Shown in pieces: positions 1 through 10,049 of a DNA stretch of 64,000 nt. The stretch is from JAZKDW01 sp040387375. Its GTDB lineage: Bacteria; Pseudomonadota; Gammaproteobacteria; Burkholderiales; Burkholderiaceae_D. The stretch is taken from NCBI GenBank assembly GCA_040387375.1, contig JAZKDW010000033.1:1-64000 (forward strand), read 5' to 3'. Each line of letters opens with the position of its first letter. Position 1 is the stretch's first letter. The notes below the pieces were generated by a model. That model worked only from the letters and a program-made list of their open reading frames with translations, did not search any database and was not told the origin of the DNA. Made by a program: the position numbers and the translations under genes.

Positions 1-29
1 GAAAATTATTCCGGACAGCAGTGCGCGAA

Positions 30-50
30 AGCGGGAATCCATAACCCGCT
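30..50. repeat. Short dispersed hairpin repeat, copy 1
   Basis: AGCGGG and CCCGCT flank a 9-base loop. The 20-base core GCGGGAATCCATAACCCGCT recurs exactly at 62298-62317, over 62 kb away. The second copy is preceded by a dRS3-like ATTC/GAAT inverted repeat, which is only partly recognisable here. A frame open from base 1 to 159 on the plus strand runs through it, but I see no gene in it. Confidence 0.6.
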
Positions 51-189
51 GGCACGGGAAGAACGTCGATATCCCAAGCTCCCTGAATCAACCGACATGA
101 TAAAAATTCCGCGCGCTTTGGTGGATCGTTTTATCGATTCGTTTTGTTATCCGAGCTGAATGGATAAAGTCGAGCGTAAAGCGGTCGAG

Positions 190-1788
190 TCAGGGCTCGA
201 CCACATCCAGCCCATCCACGGCATAGGTCGCCGCCGCCAGCAAGCGCCTGGTATAGGCCTGTACCGGATTGGTCAGCACTTCCCCGGTCACGCCGCTCTC
301 CACCACTTTCCCATCCTTCATCACCAGCACCCGATGCGCCATTGCCCGGATCACTGCCAGATCATGGCTGATGAAGACATAGGCAATCCCGTATTTGGCC
401 TGCAAGTCAGCTAACAGCAGCAGCACCTGCTGCTGCACCGACACATCGAGGGAAGACGTCGGCTCATCGAGCAGAATCAGATCCGGCTTCAGCACCAGCG
501 CACGCGCAATCGCAATCCGCTGCCTCTGCCCGCCGGAAAATTCATGCGGATAACGTGTCATCATGTCCGCCGACAGGCCGACCTCGGCCAATCCATCGGC
601 GACAGCCTTGCGCAGTCCATGCTTTCCCAGATTCGGCTGATGCAGGGCCAGTCCCTCGACCACGATCTGCTCGATCGTGCGACGCGGCGACAGCGAGGCG
701 AACGGGTCCTGGAACACGACCTGCATCTTCGCGCGCAGCGGCCGCAAGGCGGCGCTGTCCATGTCGCTGATCGGCTGCTGCCTGAAGCTGATGCGGCCGC
801 TCACGTTTGCCGCCGACAGGCGCAGCAACGCCATGCCCAGCGTCGATTTGCCCGAACCGGATTCGCCGACGATGCCCAGCGTCTCGCCGGGCCTGAGCTG
901 CAAGTCAACATCGTCAACGGCGACAAATTCCCTCTTCTTGAACCAGCCCTGCTTGATTGAAAACGTGCACCGCAATTTCTCGGCGGTGAGCAAGTCGCGG
1001 TCGCTGCCCGCAACCGGACCGACGATGCGATCCGGGTGGCTGGCAAGAAGCTTGCGGGTATAGGGCTCGCGCGGATTCGCAAACAAATCGGCCGTCTTCG
1101 CGGTTTCGATCAGCAATCCCTTTTCCATCACACCGACGCGGTCGGCAAAATGCCGCACCAGGTTCAGGTCATGCGTGATCATCAGGACCGCCATGTTCTC
1201 TTCGCGCTGCAGCTGATTCAGCAGCTCGACGATCTGCACCTGGATCGTGACATCGAGCGCGGTGGTCGGCTCGTCCGCGATCAGCAATTTCGGCTTGCAG
1301 GCTAGCGCCATCGCAATCATCGCCCGCTGACGCTGACCGCCGGATAACTGGTGCGGGTAAGCCAGCGCCCTGCGTGCGGGTTCCGGGATGCCGGTCTTCT
1401 CCAGCAACTGCACCGTGCGCTGTGCGGCGGCCCTGGCGCTGAGGCCTTCATGCAGCATCAACACTTCGGCTATCTGATTGCCAATGGTGAACAATGGATT
1501 CAGTGCCGTCATCGGCTCCTGGAAAATCATCGCCACATCCTTGCCGCGCACACCCCGCATCGCCGCTTCGGATTTTTGCAGGATATCTTCACCCTCGAAC
1601 AGGACACGCCCTTCGTATGACGCATCCTGACTGAGCTGCAGGATAGCCAGCGCGGTAACGGTCTTGCCGGAACCCGATTCGCCGACCAGCGCAAATTTCT
1701 CGCCCGGCGCGATCGACAAGCTGACGCCATCGACCACCGTGGCGGCGCCGAACTTTATCCGCAGGTTCTGGATGTCGAGCAGGCTCAT
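190..1788 (-). CDS. yejF: Peptide ABC importer, duplicated ATP-binding subunit (YejF type)
   Basis: This 532-residue protein carries two ABC ATPase domains in tandem and powers uptake of oligopeptides (microcin C-type peptides in enterobacteria). Each half has Walker A (GESGSGKT at residues 36-43, GESGSGKS in the second half), an LSGGQRQR or FSGGQRQR signature, and Walker B ending in ADEPT or LDEPT. The ATG at 1788 is chosen because GGAGG lies just upstream and the codon overlaps the yejE stop in an ATGA. An upstream extension to 1893 only runs through yejE. It is the last gene of yejA-B-E-F. A short inverted repeat, GGTCGAG/CTCGACC, sits over the stop codon. The exact peptide transported cannot be read from sequence. 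Confidence 0.9.
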   Translation of the reverse strand: MSLLDIQNLRIKFGAATVVDGVSLSIAPGEKFALVGESGSGKTVTALAILQLSQDASYEGRVLFEGEDILQKSEAAMRGVRGKDVAMIFQEPMTALNPLFTIGNQIAEVLMLHEGLSARAAAQRTVQLLEKTGIPEPARRALAYPHQLSGGQRQRAMIAMALACKPKLLIADEPTTALDVTIQVQIVELLNQLQREENMAVLMITHDLNLVRHFADRVGVMEKGLLIETAKTADLFANPREPYTRKLLASHPDRIVGPVAGSDRDLLTAEKLRCTFSIKQGWFKKREFVAVDDVDLQLRPGETLGIVGESGSGKSTLGMALLRLSAANVSGRISFRQQPISDMDSAALRPLRAKMQVVFQDPFASLSPRRTIEQIVVEGLALHQPNLGKHGLRKAVADGLAEVGLSADMMTRYPHEFSGGQRQRIAIARALVLKPDLILLDEPTSSLDVSVQQQVLLLLADLQAKYGIAYVFISHDLAVIRAMAHRVLVMKDGKVVESGVTGEVLTNPVQAYTRRLLAAATYAVDGLDVVEP

Positions 1789-2819
1789 GCTTTCCTCCGT
1801 ACATCCAGCGCATTGCGCAGTGCGTCGCCGATATTGGTCAGCAACAGCAGCGTCACCGTCAGCACAACGAAGGTCGAAACCGCAATCCACCACGCATCAA
1901 GATTATTCTTGCCTTGTGCCAGCAGTTCACCGAGGCTGGGTGTCGACGGCGGCACGCCCAGCCCGAGAAAGTCGAGACTGGTCAATGCCAGAATCGCGCC
2001 ACTCATGCGGAACGGCAGGAAGGTCACCACCGGCGTCAGGCTGTTCGGCAGCACATGGCGCCAGATGATCTGGCCATTCGACAGTCCCAGCGCGCGGCCG
2101 GCCTGCACATACTCCAGATTGCGGTTGCGCAGGAAATCGGCACGCACATAATCCGACAGTCCCATCCATCCGAACAACGACAACAGGACCAGCAGCAAGC
2201 CGATGCTGGGCGCAAAAATCGATGCGAAGATAATCAGCAGATACAGCTCCGGCATCGATCCCCAGATCTCCATGAAACGCTGGAAGAACAAGTCGGTCTT
2301 GCCGGCAAAATAACCCTGCACCGCGCCGGTCACCAGGCCGAGGATGACGCCGGTGACGGTCAGCGCCAGCGCAAACAGGATCGATACACGGAATCCGTAC
2401 AGCAGCCGTGCGAATACATCGCGGCCGCGATCGTCCGTGCCCAGCCAGTTCTCCATGGTGGGCGGCGCCGGGTTAGGCGACTTCGCAAAATAATTCAAGG
2501 TATCGAAGCGGTAGTGATTGGGTGGATACACCGCCCAGTTGCCGTCGCGCTTGAACTGGTCGCGGATGAACGGATCGAGGTAATCCGCCGGCGTTTCGAA
2601 ATCGCCGCCGAACACTTTTTCCGAATAGGTTATTGCAATCGGAAAAACCAGTTCGCCGTTATAACGGGCGACGATCGGCTTGTCGTTCGATACCAGTTCC
2701 GCCATCAGGCTGATCGCAAACAGCACCACGAAGATGATCAGGCTCCAGTAGCCGCGCCGGCTTTGCCGGAAGCGCAGCCAGATCCGGCGGCCGGGAGAAA
2801 TCGAAGGCTGTGCAATCAT
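1785..2819 (-). CDS. yejE: Peptide ABC importer, inner-membrane permease (YejE type)
   Basis: This 344-residue permease forms the membrane channel with YejB. A cytoplasmic start precedes a first membrane helix at about residues 22-42, then a periplasmic stretch with the NWLGTDDRGRDVFARLLYG motif typical of DppC/OppC/YejE permeases. Five further hydrophobic segments follow, with the EAA-type loop (GRALGLSNGQIIWRHVLPN) that docks to the ATPase. It overlaps yejB and yejF by four bases at each end (ATGA), indicating translational coupling. Confidence 0.9.
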   Translation of the reverse strand: MIAQPSISPGRRIWLRFRQSRRGYWSLIIFVVLFAISLMAELVSNDKPIVARYNGELVFPIAITYSEKVFGGDFETPADYLDPFIRDQFKRDGNWAVYPPNHYRFDTLNYFAKSPNPAPPTMENWLGTDDRGRDVFARLLYGFRVSILFALALTVTGVILGLVTGAVQGYFAGKTDLFFQRFMEIWGSMPELYLLIIFASIFAPSIGLLLVLLSLFGWMGLSDYVRADFLRNRNLEYVQAGRALGLSNGQIIWRHVLPNSLTPVVTFLPFRMSGAILALTSLDFLGLGVPPSTPSLGELLAQGKNNLDAWWIAVSTFVVLTVTLLLLTNIGDALRNALDVRRKA

Positions 2820-3877
2820 CGGCTTAAACTTTCAAACTGCACGCGCGGATCGGCCCACACATAACAAAGATCGCCGAGCAGCTTCACCAGCAGCCCGATC
2901 AGGGTGAACAGGTAGAGCGTGCCCATGACAACCGGGTAATCGCGGCGCACCACCGACTCATACGACAGCAATCCGAGGCCATCGAGCGAGAACAGGGTTT
3001 CGATCAGCAGGCTGCCGGCGAAAAAAGCACCGATGAAGGCGGCCGGAAATCCGGTCACCAGCGGAATCAGCGCATTGCGGAACACATGCTTGTACAACAC
3101 GGCATTCTGGCTCAGTCCCTTGGCGCGCGCTGTCAGCACATATTGTTTGCGTATCTCTTCGAGAAAGGTATTTTTGGTGAGCATGGTCATCACCGCAAAC
3201 GAGCCGGCCACGGAGGCGGTCACCGGCAGCGTGATGTGCCACAAATAATCGAGCACCTTGCCGGCCAGCGACAGCGATTCCCAGTTATCCGACGTCAGTC
3301 CGCGCAGCGGGAACCATTGCACGAAGCTGCCGCCGCCAAACATCACCAGCAGGAACACGCCCAGCACAAAACCCGGAATCGAATAACCGATCAATACCAG
3401 CATGCTGGTCACGGCATCAAAGCGGCTGCCCTCGCGGACTGCCTTGCTGATGCCCAGGGGGACGGAGATGAAATAGGTCAGGAAAAATGTCCACAAACCC
3501 AGGCTGATCGATACCGGCAGCTTTGACTTCACCAGTTCCCACACATCCTTGTGATGATAAAAACTTTGTCCCAGGTCGAAAGTGGCGAACCCCTTCAGCA
3601 TCTGCCAGAAACGCTCGGGCGCAGGCTTGTCGAAACCGTAGAGCGCCTTGATTTCCGCCACCCGTTCGGCATCGATGCCCTGCCGGCCACGGTATTCCGA
3701 GGTGCCGCCGCCGGACGCTTCGCCGGTGCCGGTCTGGCCTTTTTTCAGCTCGATCAATGCCTGCTCGACCGGGCCGCCGGGCACAAATTGAATGACCGCG
3801 AACGTGATCGCAATGACACCCAGCAAAGTAGGCAGCATCAACAATATTCGCTTCGCAATGTAAGCCCAAAGATTCAT
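2816..3877 (-). CDS. yejB: Peptide ABC importer, inner-membrane permease (YejB type)
   Basis: This 353-residue partner permease of YejE begins with the DppB/OppB-type first helix (KRILLMLPTLLGVIAITFAVIQFVPGG). A long periplasmic loop follows (about residues 35-130), then five helices with the EAA loop TARAKGLSQNAVLYKHVFRNALIP. The Gly/Ser/Thr-rich piece near residues 47-62 is a variable insert in this loop. It starts 10 bases after the yejA stop and overlaps yejE by four bases. Confidence 0.9.
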   Translation of the reverse strand: MNLWAYIAKRILLMLPTLLGVIAITFAVIQFVPGGPVEQALIELKKGQTGTGEASGGGTSEYRGRQGIDAERVAEIKALYGFDKPAPERFWQMLKGFATFDLGQSFYHHKDVWELVKSKLPVSISLGLWTFFLTYFISVPLGISKAVREGSRFDAVTSMLVLIGYSIPGFVLGVFLLVMFGGGSFVQWFPLRGLTSDNWESLSLAGKVLDYLWHITLPVTASVAGSFAVMTMLTKNTFLEEIRKQYVLTARAKGLSQNAVLYKHVFRNALIPLVTGFPAAFIGAFFAGSLLIETLFSLDGLGLLSYESVVRRDYPVVMGTLYLFTLIGLLVKLLGDLCYVWADPRVQFESLSR

Positions 3878-3887
3878 GTTCCGCCTC

Positions 3888-5687
3888 TCATTTCGCCTTC
3901 TGTTGCCACCAGCTGGAAATCACGTACGGATCGGCCTGATAATACAGCGGCGCCTTGGCCGGGATGCCAAAGCGGTTGCGATAAGCGACGCGATGCGTCG
4001 ATGAAAACCAATGCGTGACGACGATGTTTTTATGCAGCAGAACACGGTCCAGCGCGCGCGCCGCGGCAACCAGTTCCTTGCGTGTGTTGGCGCCGACCAG
4101 GGCCGTGACCAGCGTATCGACCGCCGGATCTTTCAGGCCCCAGACATTGCCCGATCCTTTTATATCCGCCGCCTTGGAACCGAACATGTCGAACATTTCA
4201 TTGCCCGGACTGACCACATCGGGAAAACGCTGAGAGGTCATGTCAAAGTCGAATTCCTCCATCCTTTTTTGCACCAGCGCGTAATCAGCCGTGCGCTGGT
4301 TGATCTGGATGCCAAGCTTGGCCAGGTTACGCACATACACACTGATCACACGCGACAATGCCGACTGGTCGTCAAGGATTTCAAAGGTGAACGGCTCACC
4401 TTTGGCATTGCGCAAAGCACCGTCCCGGTAATCCCAGCCGGCTTCTTTCAGCAAGGCCCGCGCCTGCAACAGGTTGGCGCGCAGGGAACTCGGGGGTTCG
4501 GTGCGCGGCGGCACCGGCGCCGGCCCGAATACCGCCGGATCGATCTGGGAGCGCAGCGGCTCCAGCAATGCCAGTTCTTCCGCGGATGGCATGCCGGTCG
4601 CGCCCAGTTCGCTATTGCTGAAATAGGAATAGATGCGCTTGTACTGCCCATAAAACAGCTGCCGGTTCATCCATTCGTAATCCAGCGCCAGCGCCAGCGC
4701 CTTGCGCACGCGGACATCCTGGAACTGCGGCTTGCGCAGATTCATCACGAATCCCTGCATGCCGGCGCCGTTCGAATGTGTCAGTTCACGCTTGACGATT
4801 TCGCCGGTCTTGAACTTTGGCCCGTTGTAGCTGCGCGCCCAATTTTTTGCGCTGTACTCGACCACAACATCAAACTCGCCCGCCTTGAACGCCTCCAGGC
4901 GCGCCACATCGTCCTTGTAAAACCGGTAGGAGATGCGGCCGAAATTGAACATGCCCTTGCGTGACGGCAGGTCGTTGCCCCAATACTTGGGATCGCGCCG
5001 GTAGCTGATCGAGCGGCCGACATCGTATTTGTCGATCAGATAAGGACCGGACGCGATCGGCGGCTCCAGCTGGATCTTGTCAAACGAGGTTTTGGCGCCC
5101 CACTTCTGGGAAAACACCGGCACACCGCCTACGATCAGCGGCAACTCGCGGTTCAGCGTCTTGAAATCGAAACGCACGGTGCGCTCATCCAGCACCACAC
5201 AGCGGCTGACTTCGGCATAAATCGATTTGAACTGCGGCGCACCCTTGGCAACCAGGGTGTCGAAAGAATGTTTGACGTCGGCCGCGGTCACCGGATCGCC
5301 GTTATTGAAGCGCGCCTTCGGATTGAGGCGGAAGGTCATCGACATGCGGTCCGGCGCCAGCACCATGTCTTCGGCCAGCAAGCCGTACATGGTCGCTGTT
5401 TCATCGGACGATCCAGCCGTCAGCGTCTCGAACATCAGATTGGACACGCCCGCGGCGGCCACGCCCTTCATGGAAAACGGATTAAATTTGTCGAAACTGG
5501 TGCGGCGGTCCGGGTTGGCCAGAAACAGCTCGCCGCCCTTGGGCGCGTCCGGATTGACATAATCGAAATGGGTGAAGCCGGCTGGATACTTCGGTTCGTC
5601 ATAGAGCGCGAAAGCATGAGCTGCAAATACGCTGCCGCTGAAACTTGCGCAAGCAGTCAACAGCATGGATAAAATAAGTTTATACAT
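3888..5687 (-). CDS. yejA: Periplasmic peptide-binding protein of the YejABEF importer
   Basis: This 599-residue SBP_bac_5 family solute-binding protein starts with a Sec signal peptide (MYKLILSMLLTACASFSGSVFA, predicted cleavage after about residue 22). The mature part opens with HAFALYDEPKYPAGFTHFDY and VNPDAPKGGEL, the typical YejA opening. It captures peptides in the periplasm and hands them to YejBE. It is the first gene of the operon, and the 298-base space before fabI must carry its promoter. I could not identify a convincing one. Confidence 0.9.
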   Translation of the reverse strand: MYKLILSMLLTACASFSGSVFAAHAFALYDEPKYPAGFTHFDYVNPDAPKGGELFLANPDRRTSFDKFNPFSMKGVAAAGVSNLMFETLTAGSSDETATMYGLLAEDMVLAPDRMSMTFRLNPKARFNNGDPVTAADVKHSFDTLVAKGAPQFKSIYAEVSRCVVLDERTVRFDFKTLNRELPLIVGGVPVFSQKWGAKTSFDKIQLEPPIASGPYLIDKYDVGRSISYRRDPKYWGNDLPSRKGMFNFGRISYRFYKDDVARLEAFKAGEFDVVVEYSAKNWARSYNGPKFKTGEIVKRELTHSNGAGMQGFVMNLRKPQFQDVRVRKALALALDYEWMNRQLFYGQYKRIYSYFSNSELGATGMPSAEELALLEPLRSQIDPAVFGPAPVPPRTEPPSSLRANLLQARALLKEAGWDYRDGALRNAKGEPFTFEILDDQSALSRVISVYVRNLAKLGIQINQRTADYALVQKRMEEFDFDMTSQRFPDVVSPGNEMFDMFGSKAADIKGSGNVWGLKDPAVDTLVTALVGANTRKELVAAARALDRVLLHKNIVVTHWFSSTHRVAYRNRFGIPAKAPLYYQADPYVISSWWQQKAK

Positions 5688-5830
5688 TCGTGCGGAGATC
5701 CCGTAGGGTGTTCGGCATGGTGGCGTTGCGTGCTGCAGGTATTCTACCGAAAGGCCAGTGCGCCAGCGGGAAGATTTATCGTCAGTTTATTGGGACAATC
5801 ACGCCTGTTGATGGAAAATCATGGCAAAGG

Positions 5831-5859
5831 TTGCCCTGACAGCGGGGACATCCTACAAT
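5831..5859 (+). promoter_or_regulatory. Predicted sigma70 promoter of fabI
   Basis: TTGCCC at 5831-5836 and TACAAT at 5854-5859 are separated by 17 bases, 127 bases before the fabI ATG. A GGAG ribosome site lies at 5976-5979. This is a pattern match only. Apart from it I see no gene in 5688-5985. Confidence 0.55.
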
Positions 5860-5985
5860 CTGCCCCAGTCAGAGCAGGAGAATAAGCCTGCTCACCGGAA
5901 ATAAATCCTGATCTTATAAATTCAAGAGGCGGCGCGGTTTTTCCGCCATCCCCGCGAATCAAGGCAACTACACTCGGAGTCTTCC

Positions 5986-6771
5986 ATGGCATTTCTACAA
6001 GGTAAAAAAATCCTGATCACCGGTGTGCTGTCGAACCGGTCCATCGCTTACGGCATCGCCCAGGCTTGCAGGCGTGAAGGCGCCGAGCTGGCGTTCACCT
6101 ATGTTGGCGAACGGTTCAAGGACCGCATTACCGATTTTGCAAAAGAATTCGACAGCACGCTGATTTTCGACTGCGACGTTGGCAGCGATGAACAAATCGC
6201 CGCACTGTTTACCGACCTCGGCAAATCCTGGGACCATCTGGACGGCCTGGTGCATGCGATCGGTTTTGCGCCACGCGAGGCAATTGCCGGCGACTTCCTG
6301 GAAGGCCTGTCCCGCGAAGGATTCAAGATTGCGCATGATATTTCCGCTTACAGCTTTCCCGCGATGGCAAAAGCCGCGCTGCCGATGCTGCGCCCGAACG
6401 CTGCCTTGCTGACATTGACCTATCTGGGCGCGCTGCGTGCGCTGCCGAATTACAACACGATGGGACTGGCCAAGGCCTCGCTCGAAGCCAGCGTACGCTA
6501 CCTGGCGGAATCACTGGGACCGAAAGGCATACGGGTCAACGGCATCTCGGCCGGCCCGATCAAAACGCTGGCCGCCAGCGGCATCAAGGACTTCAGCAAG
6601 ATCCTTAATTTCGTGAAAGCCAATGCTCCGCTGCGCCGCAATGTAACGCTGGAAGATGTGGGCAATGCCGCCGCCTTCCTGCTGTCCGACCTGGCGGGCG
6701 GCATCACCGGCGAAATCACGTATGTGGATGGCGGCTTTTCCCATGTGGTCGGCGGCATGGGTGGTGAATAA
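5986..6771 (+). CDS. fabI: Enoyl-[acyl-carrier-protein] reductase (NADH)
   Basis: This 261-residue short-chain-dehydrogenase-fold enzyme does the last step of each fatty-acid elongation round, reducing trans-2-enoyl-ACP with NADH in the cytoplasm. The catalytic Tyr146, Tyr156 and Lys163 (YLGALRALPNYNTMGLAK) sit at exactly the E. coli FabI positions. The N-terminal nucleotide site reads GVLSNRSIAYGIA. Length and numbering match the triclosan-target family. It is monocistronic by spacing. The next gene is 325 bases away and has its own predicted promoter. Confidence 0.95.
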   Translation: MAFLQGKKILITGVLSNRSIAYGIAQACRREGAELAFTYVGERFKDRITDFAKEFDSTLIFDCDVGSDEQIAALFTDLGKSWDHLDGLVHAIGFAPREAIAGDFLEGLSREGFKIAHDISAYSFPAMAKAALPMLRPNAALLTLTYLGALRALPNYNTMGLAKASLEASVRYLAESLGPKGIRVNGISAGPIKTLAASGIKDFSKILNFVKANAPLRRNVTLEDVGNAAAFLLSDLAGGITGEITYVDGGFSHVVGGMGGE

Positions 6772-6832
6772 ACAAGCAGACCGGCCATACAAGCAACAAC
6801 ACGCTGTGCGTAGAACTACGTGCAGCGAAAAG

Positions 6833-6869
6833 GTCGACATTCGGCACCCTTTCCGTGTAGAATGTCGAC
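6833..6869 (+). promoter_or_regulatory. Predicted helicase promoter embedded in a 10-bp perfect inverted repeat
   Basis: GTCGACATTC (6833-6842) and its exact complement GAATGTCGAC (6860-6869) are separated by 17 bases. The left arm contains a -35-like TCGACA (6834-6839) and the right arm a -10-like TAGAAT (6858-6863), with an 18-base spacer. A third direct copy, GTCGACATTT, lies at 6946-6955. The geometry suggests an operator over the core promoter. The regulator is unknown. Confidence 0.5.
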
Positions 6870-7096
6870 TGTGCGTTGCAACATAAACGCACTTTGCAGC
6901 ACCGCGAACCCTTAGCATTAACGATAAAGCCATCCCGCCTTCTGGTGTCGACATTTGACCACCTTCCCGGCGCAAAGCTTTTGTGCCGAAATCTCTCTGA
7001 GTTTTCTTAGCTGTTTCGTTGGTTGGCGTTGCATTTTTGCGCGCTTGCACCTCATCTCCGATGCTGTGTGCAGCGCTGATTTTACGAAAGAAAATA
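6870..7096 (+). other. Predicted long 5' untranslated region of the DEAD-box helicase
   Basis: If transcription starts just after the promoter at 6834-6863, about 227 untranslated bases precede the helicase ATG. No convincing ORF is present apart from an in-frame extension from 7019 that lacks helicase homology. Long leaders are known for some autoregulated or cold-responsive RNA helicase genes, so this one may be regulatory. I do not recognise a riboswitch in it. Confidence 0.35.
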
Positions 7097-8503
<1,407 letters not shown>

Positions 8504-8531
8504 TCGGAAAACCGACCCTGCATCAAATTGA

Positions 8532-8571
8532 AAGACCGCTCCGGCAGCAATGCCGGGGCGGTCTTTTTTTT
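8532..8571 (+). terminator. Rho-independent terminator of the helicase gene
   Basis: AAGACCGCTCCGGC and its near-perfect complement GCCGGGGCGGTCTT form a 14-bp stem with one G-T pair around a short loop, followed by about nine T residues. It starts 29 bases after the helicase stop. Confidence 0.9.
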
Positions 8572-8573
8572 AT

Positions 8574-8849
8574 GTACCCGACCGGAATAAATTGTGAGAT
8601 GGATGTGGTCATGGCTGGGCCCGCCTAGGGGGATGCGATGCAAGGGTGGAGCAGGGGTTTCGGACAGCATGCTGTCCGCCTGCGTAACGGGACAGGCTTG
8701 CAAGCCTGTCTGCGCCCTGCAGGGGAGCGGGCCGCCGCAGTGCGAGCACCTAGGCGGCCCCACTGCAAGGAATGTGCAACGCCGCAGCGCGCCGGTCAGG
8801 GGGGCCCGCCGAGGGCCGCAGACACTCACAATTTATTTTGGGCGGGTAC
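8574..8849. repeat. MITE-like element (copy A of a two-hairpin repeat family)
   Basis: This 276-bp non-coding element has 25-bp terminal inverted repeats: 8574-8598 starts GTACCCGACC, and 8825-8849 is its complement at 22 of 25 positions, including AATAAATTGTGAG. Nested inside are further inverted repeats around CCGCCTAGG and, at 8651-8720, the two-hairpin core. The core has palindrome CGGACAGCATGCTGTCCG (8661-8678) and palindrome GACAGGCTTGCAAGCCTGTC (8691-8710), framed by GCAGGG and CCCTGC. It lies between the convergent helicase and senA genes and encodes no recognisable protein. Confidence 0.7.
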
Positions 8850-8855
8850 TTAGCC

Positions 8856-10049
8856 TCACAAGGCGCAAGTCCTGAATCCGGCAAACATGTCGTTGCGCCC
8901 AGGCAGATAAAAATTGCGGTATTTGAGCGAACGCATCCTGTCACGGGTCGCAAACGACGCACCCCGCAACACCTGGTGTGTCATGAACCAGGGCGCGGAA
9001 TATTCGCGGTAGGCGTCCGCTGAAAATCCCGGATAGGGTTCGAACGGTGAACAAGTCCATTCCCACAGATCGCCCCAACGAAACGCCGCGTGCCCGGACG
9101 AGGCCGCAAACTCCCATTCCGCCTCACTAGGCAAACGCCGGCCGGCCCAGACGCAATACGCCTGCGCTTCAAACAGGCTGACATGACGCACCGGCTGGTT
9201 GCCGATCAAGGCCGCCTGCCGGCCAAATCGTTCGCAATACCAGCGTTTGCCGTCACGCCGCCAGTCGCGCGGCGCGGACTGTTCCTGCAGCATCAGCCAG
9301 GCACGCCCCGCCGCGGTCCAGAATTGCGGCTGCTGATAACCGTTATCGTCGACAAAGTCGGTAAATTGCGCATTCGATACCAGCGTCGAATCCATCGAAA
9401 ATGCCGGCACATAACTCGGATGTGCCCATTTCTCATTGTCAAACACGAAGCCTGCATCCGGCCTGCCGCCCATCTCGATGGTGCCGCCGGGGAATCGGAT
9501 TTCCCCCTGCGCCCAGGATGGAATCGGCCTGCCCGCGTACTGCGCCGGCCAGGCGACGCCCAGCGTCTGCATCGTGTAAGCGAAAGCCTCGCCATGCATG
9601 TCTTCATGCGCCAGCACCAGCCGGTACGGAGCCAGTCCGGTGTCATCCTTCTCCCGCGACAGCTTGTCCAGCACCCGATCGTGGACCTCATGGCAATACG
9701 TCTTCAGTGCGCCGGCGCCTGGCAAACCCAGCGTCCAGCGCGCGCGATGCGGCACCGTATTCGAATCGAACCAGTCATCGCCCATGGTCAGCATCGACGT
9801 GCGCTGCGCCGCGTCCGGCGCACTGGATTGCGCCTCGCGCAGCACAAACCATTCGGCGAACCAGGCGATATGACCCAGCTCCCATAATGGCGGATTGACA
9901 ATGGCCGACATCGGCACCTTCTCGGGCGCATCAAGCCCCGCCGCCCGATAACAATCGAAGAACGCGAGCGTATAATCACGCGCATCCTGCAAGGCAAGCA
10001 CAAGCTCGCTGCGGGAGGCGGTTCGGAATGAAGAATTCATCAAACTCAT
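8856..10049 (-). CDS. senA: Selenoneine synthase (EgtB-like mononuclear iron enzyme)
   Basis: This 397-residue EgtB homologue has an N-terminal DinB-like domain with the iron ligands His60 (LWELGHIAWF), His148 and His152 plus Glu154 (AHEDMHGE, the HxxxHxE motif), then a C-terminal formylglycine-generating-enzyme-like domain ending in GFRTCAL. In the known pathway SenA joins the selenosugar from SenB to hercynine to form the C-Se bond of selenoneine. I assign SenA rather than EgtB because the gene is head-to-head with a TIGR04348-type glycosyltransferase and a SelD homologue, and a separate EgtB gene exists at 26807-28087. The start is uncertain: ATG 10049 (complement of 10047-10049) or ATG 10040, and neither has a strong Shine-Dalgarno. 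Confidence 0.87.
   Translation of the reverse strand: MSLMNSSFRTASRSELVLALQDARDYTLAFFDCYRAAGLDAPEKVPMSAIVNPPLWELGHIAWFAEWFVLREAQSSAPDAAQRTSMLTMGDDWFDSNTVPHRARWTLGLPGAGALKTYCHEVHDRVLDKLSREKDDTGLAPYRLVLAHEDMHGEAFAYTMQTLGVAWPAQYAGRPIPSWAQGEIRFPGGTIEMGGRPDAGFVFDNEKWAHPSYVPAFSMDSTLVSNAQFTDFVDDNGYQQPQFWTAAGRAWLMLQEQSAPRDWRRDGKRWYCERFGRQAALIGNQPVRHVSLFEAQAYCVWAGRRLPSEAEWEFAASSGHAAFRWGDLWEWTCSPFEPYPGFSADAYREYSAPWFMTHQVLRGASFATRDRMRSLKYRNFYLPGRNDMFAGFRTCAL

Noticed and set aside
1..159. Open plus-strand frame from the window edge
   Set aside because: It runs through a dispersed repeat, has no recognisable domain and faces the yejF stop. It is too short to support.
7019..7096. Upstream start for the helicase
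   Set aside because: The extra 26 residues show no helicase similarity and no better ribosome site.
8572..8855. Possible CRISPR or tandem array because of repeated palindromes
   Set aside because: There are only two different palindromes, no regular spacers and no cas genes. The structure is an inverted-repeat element.
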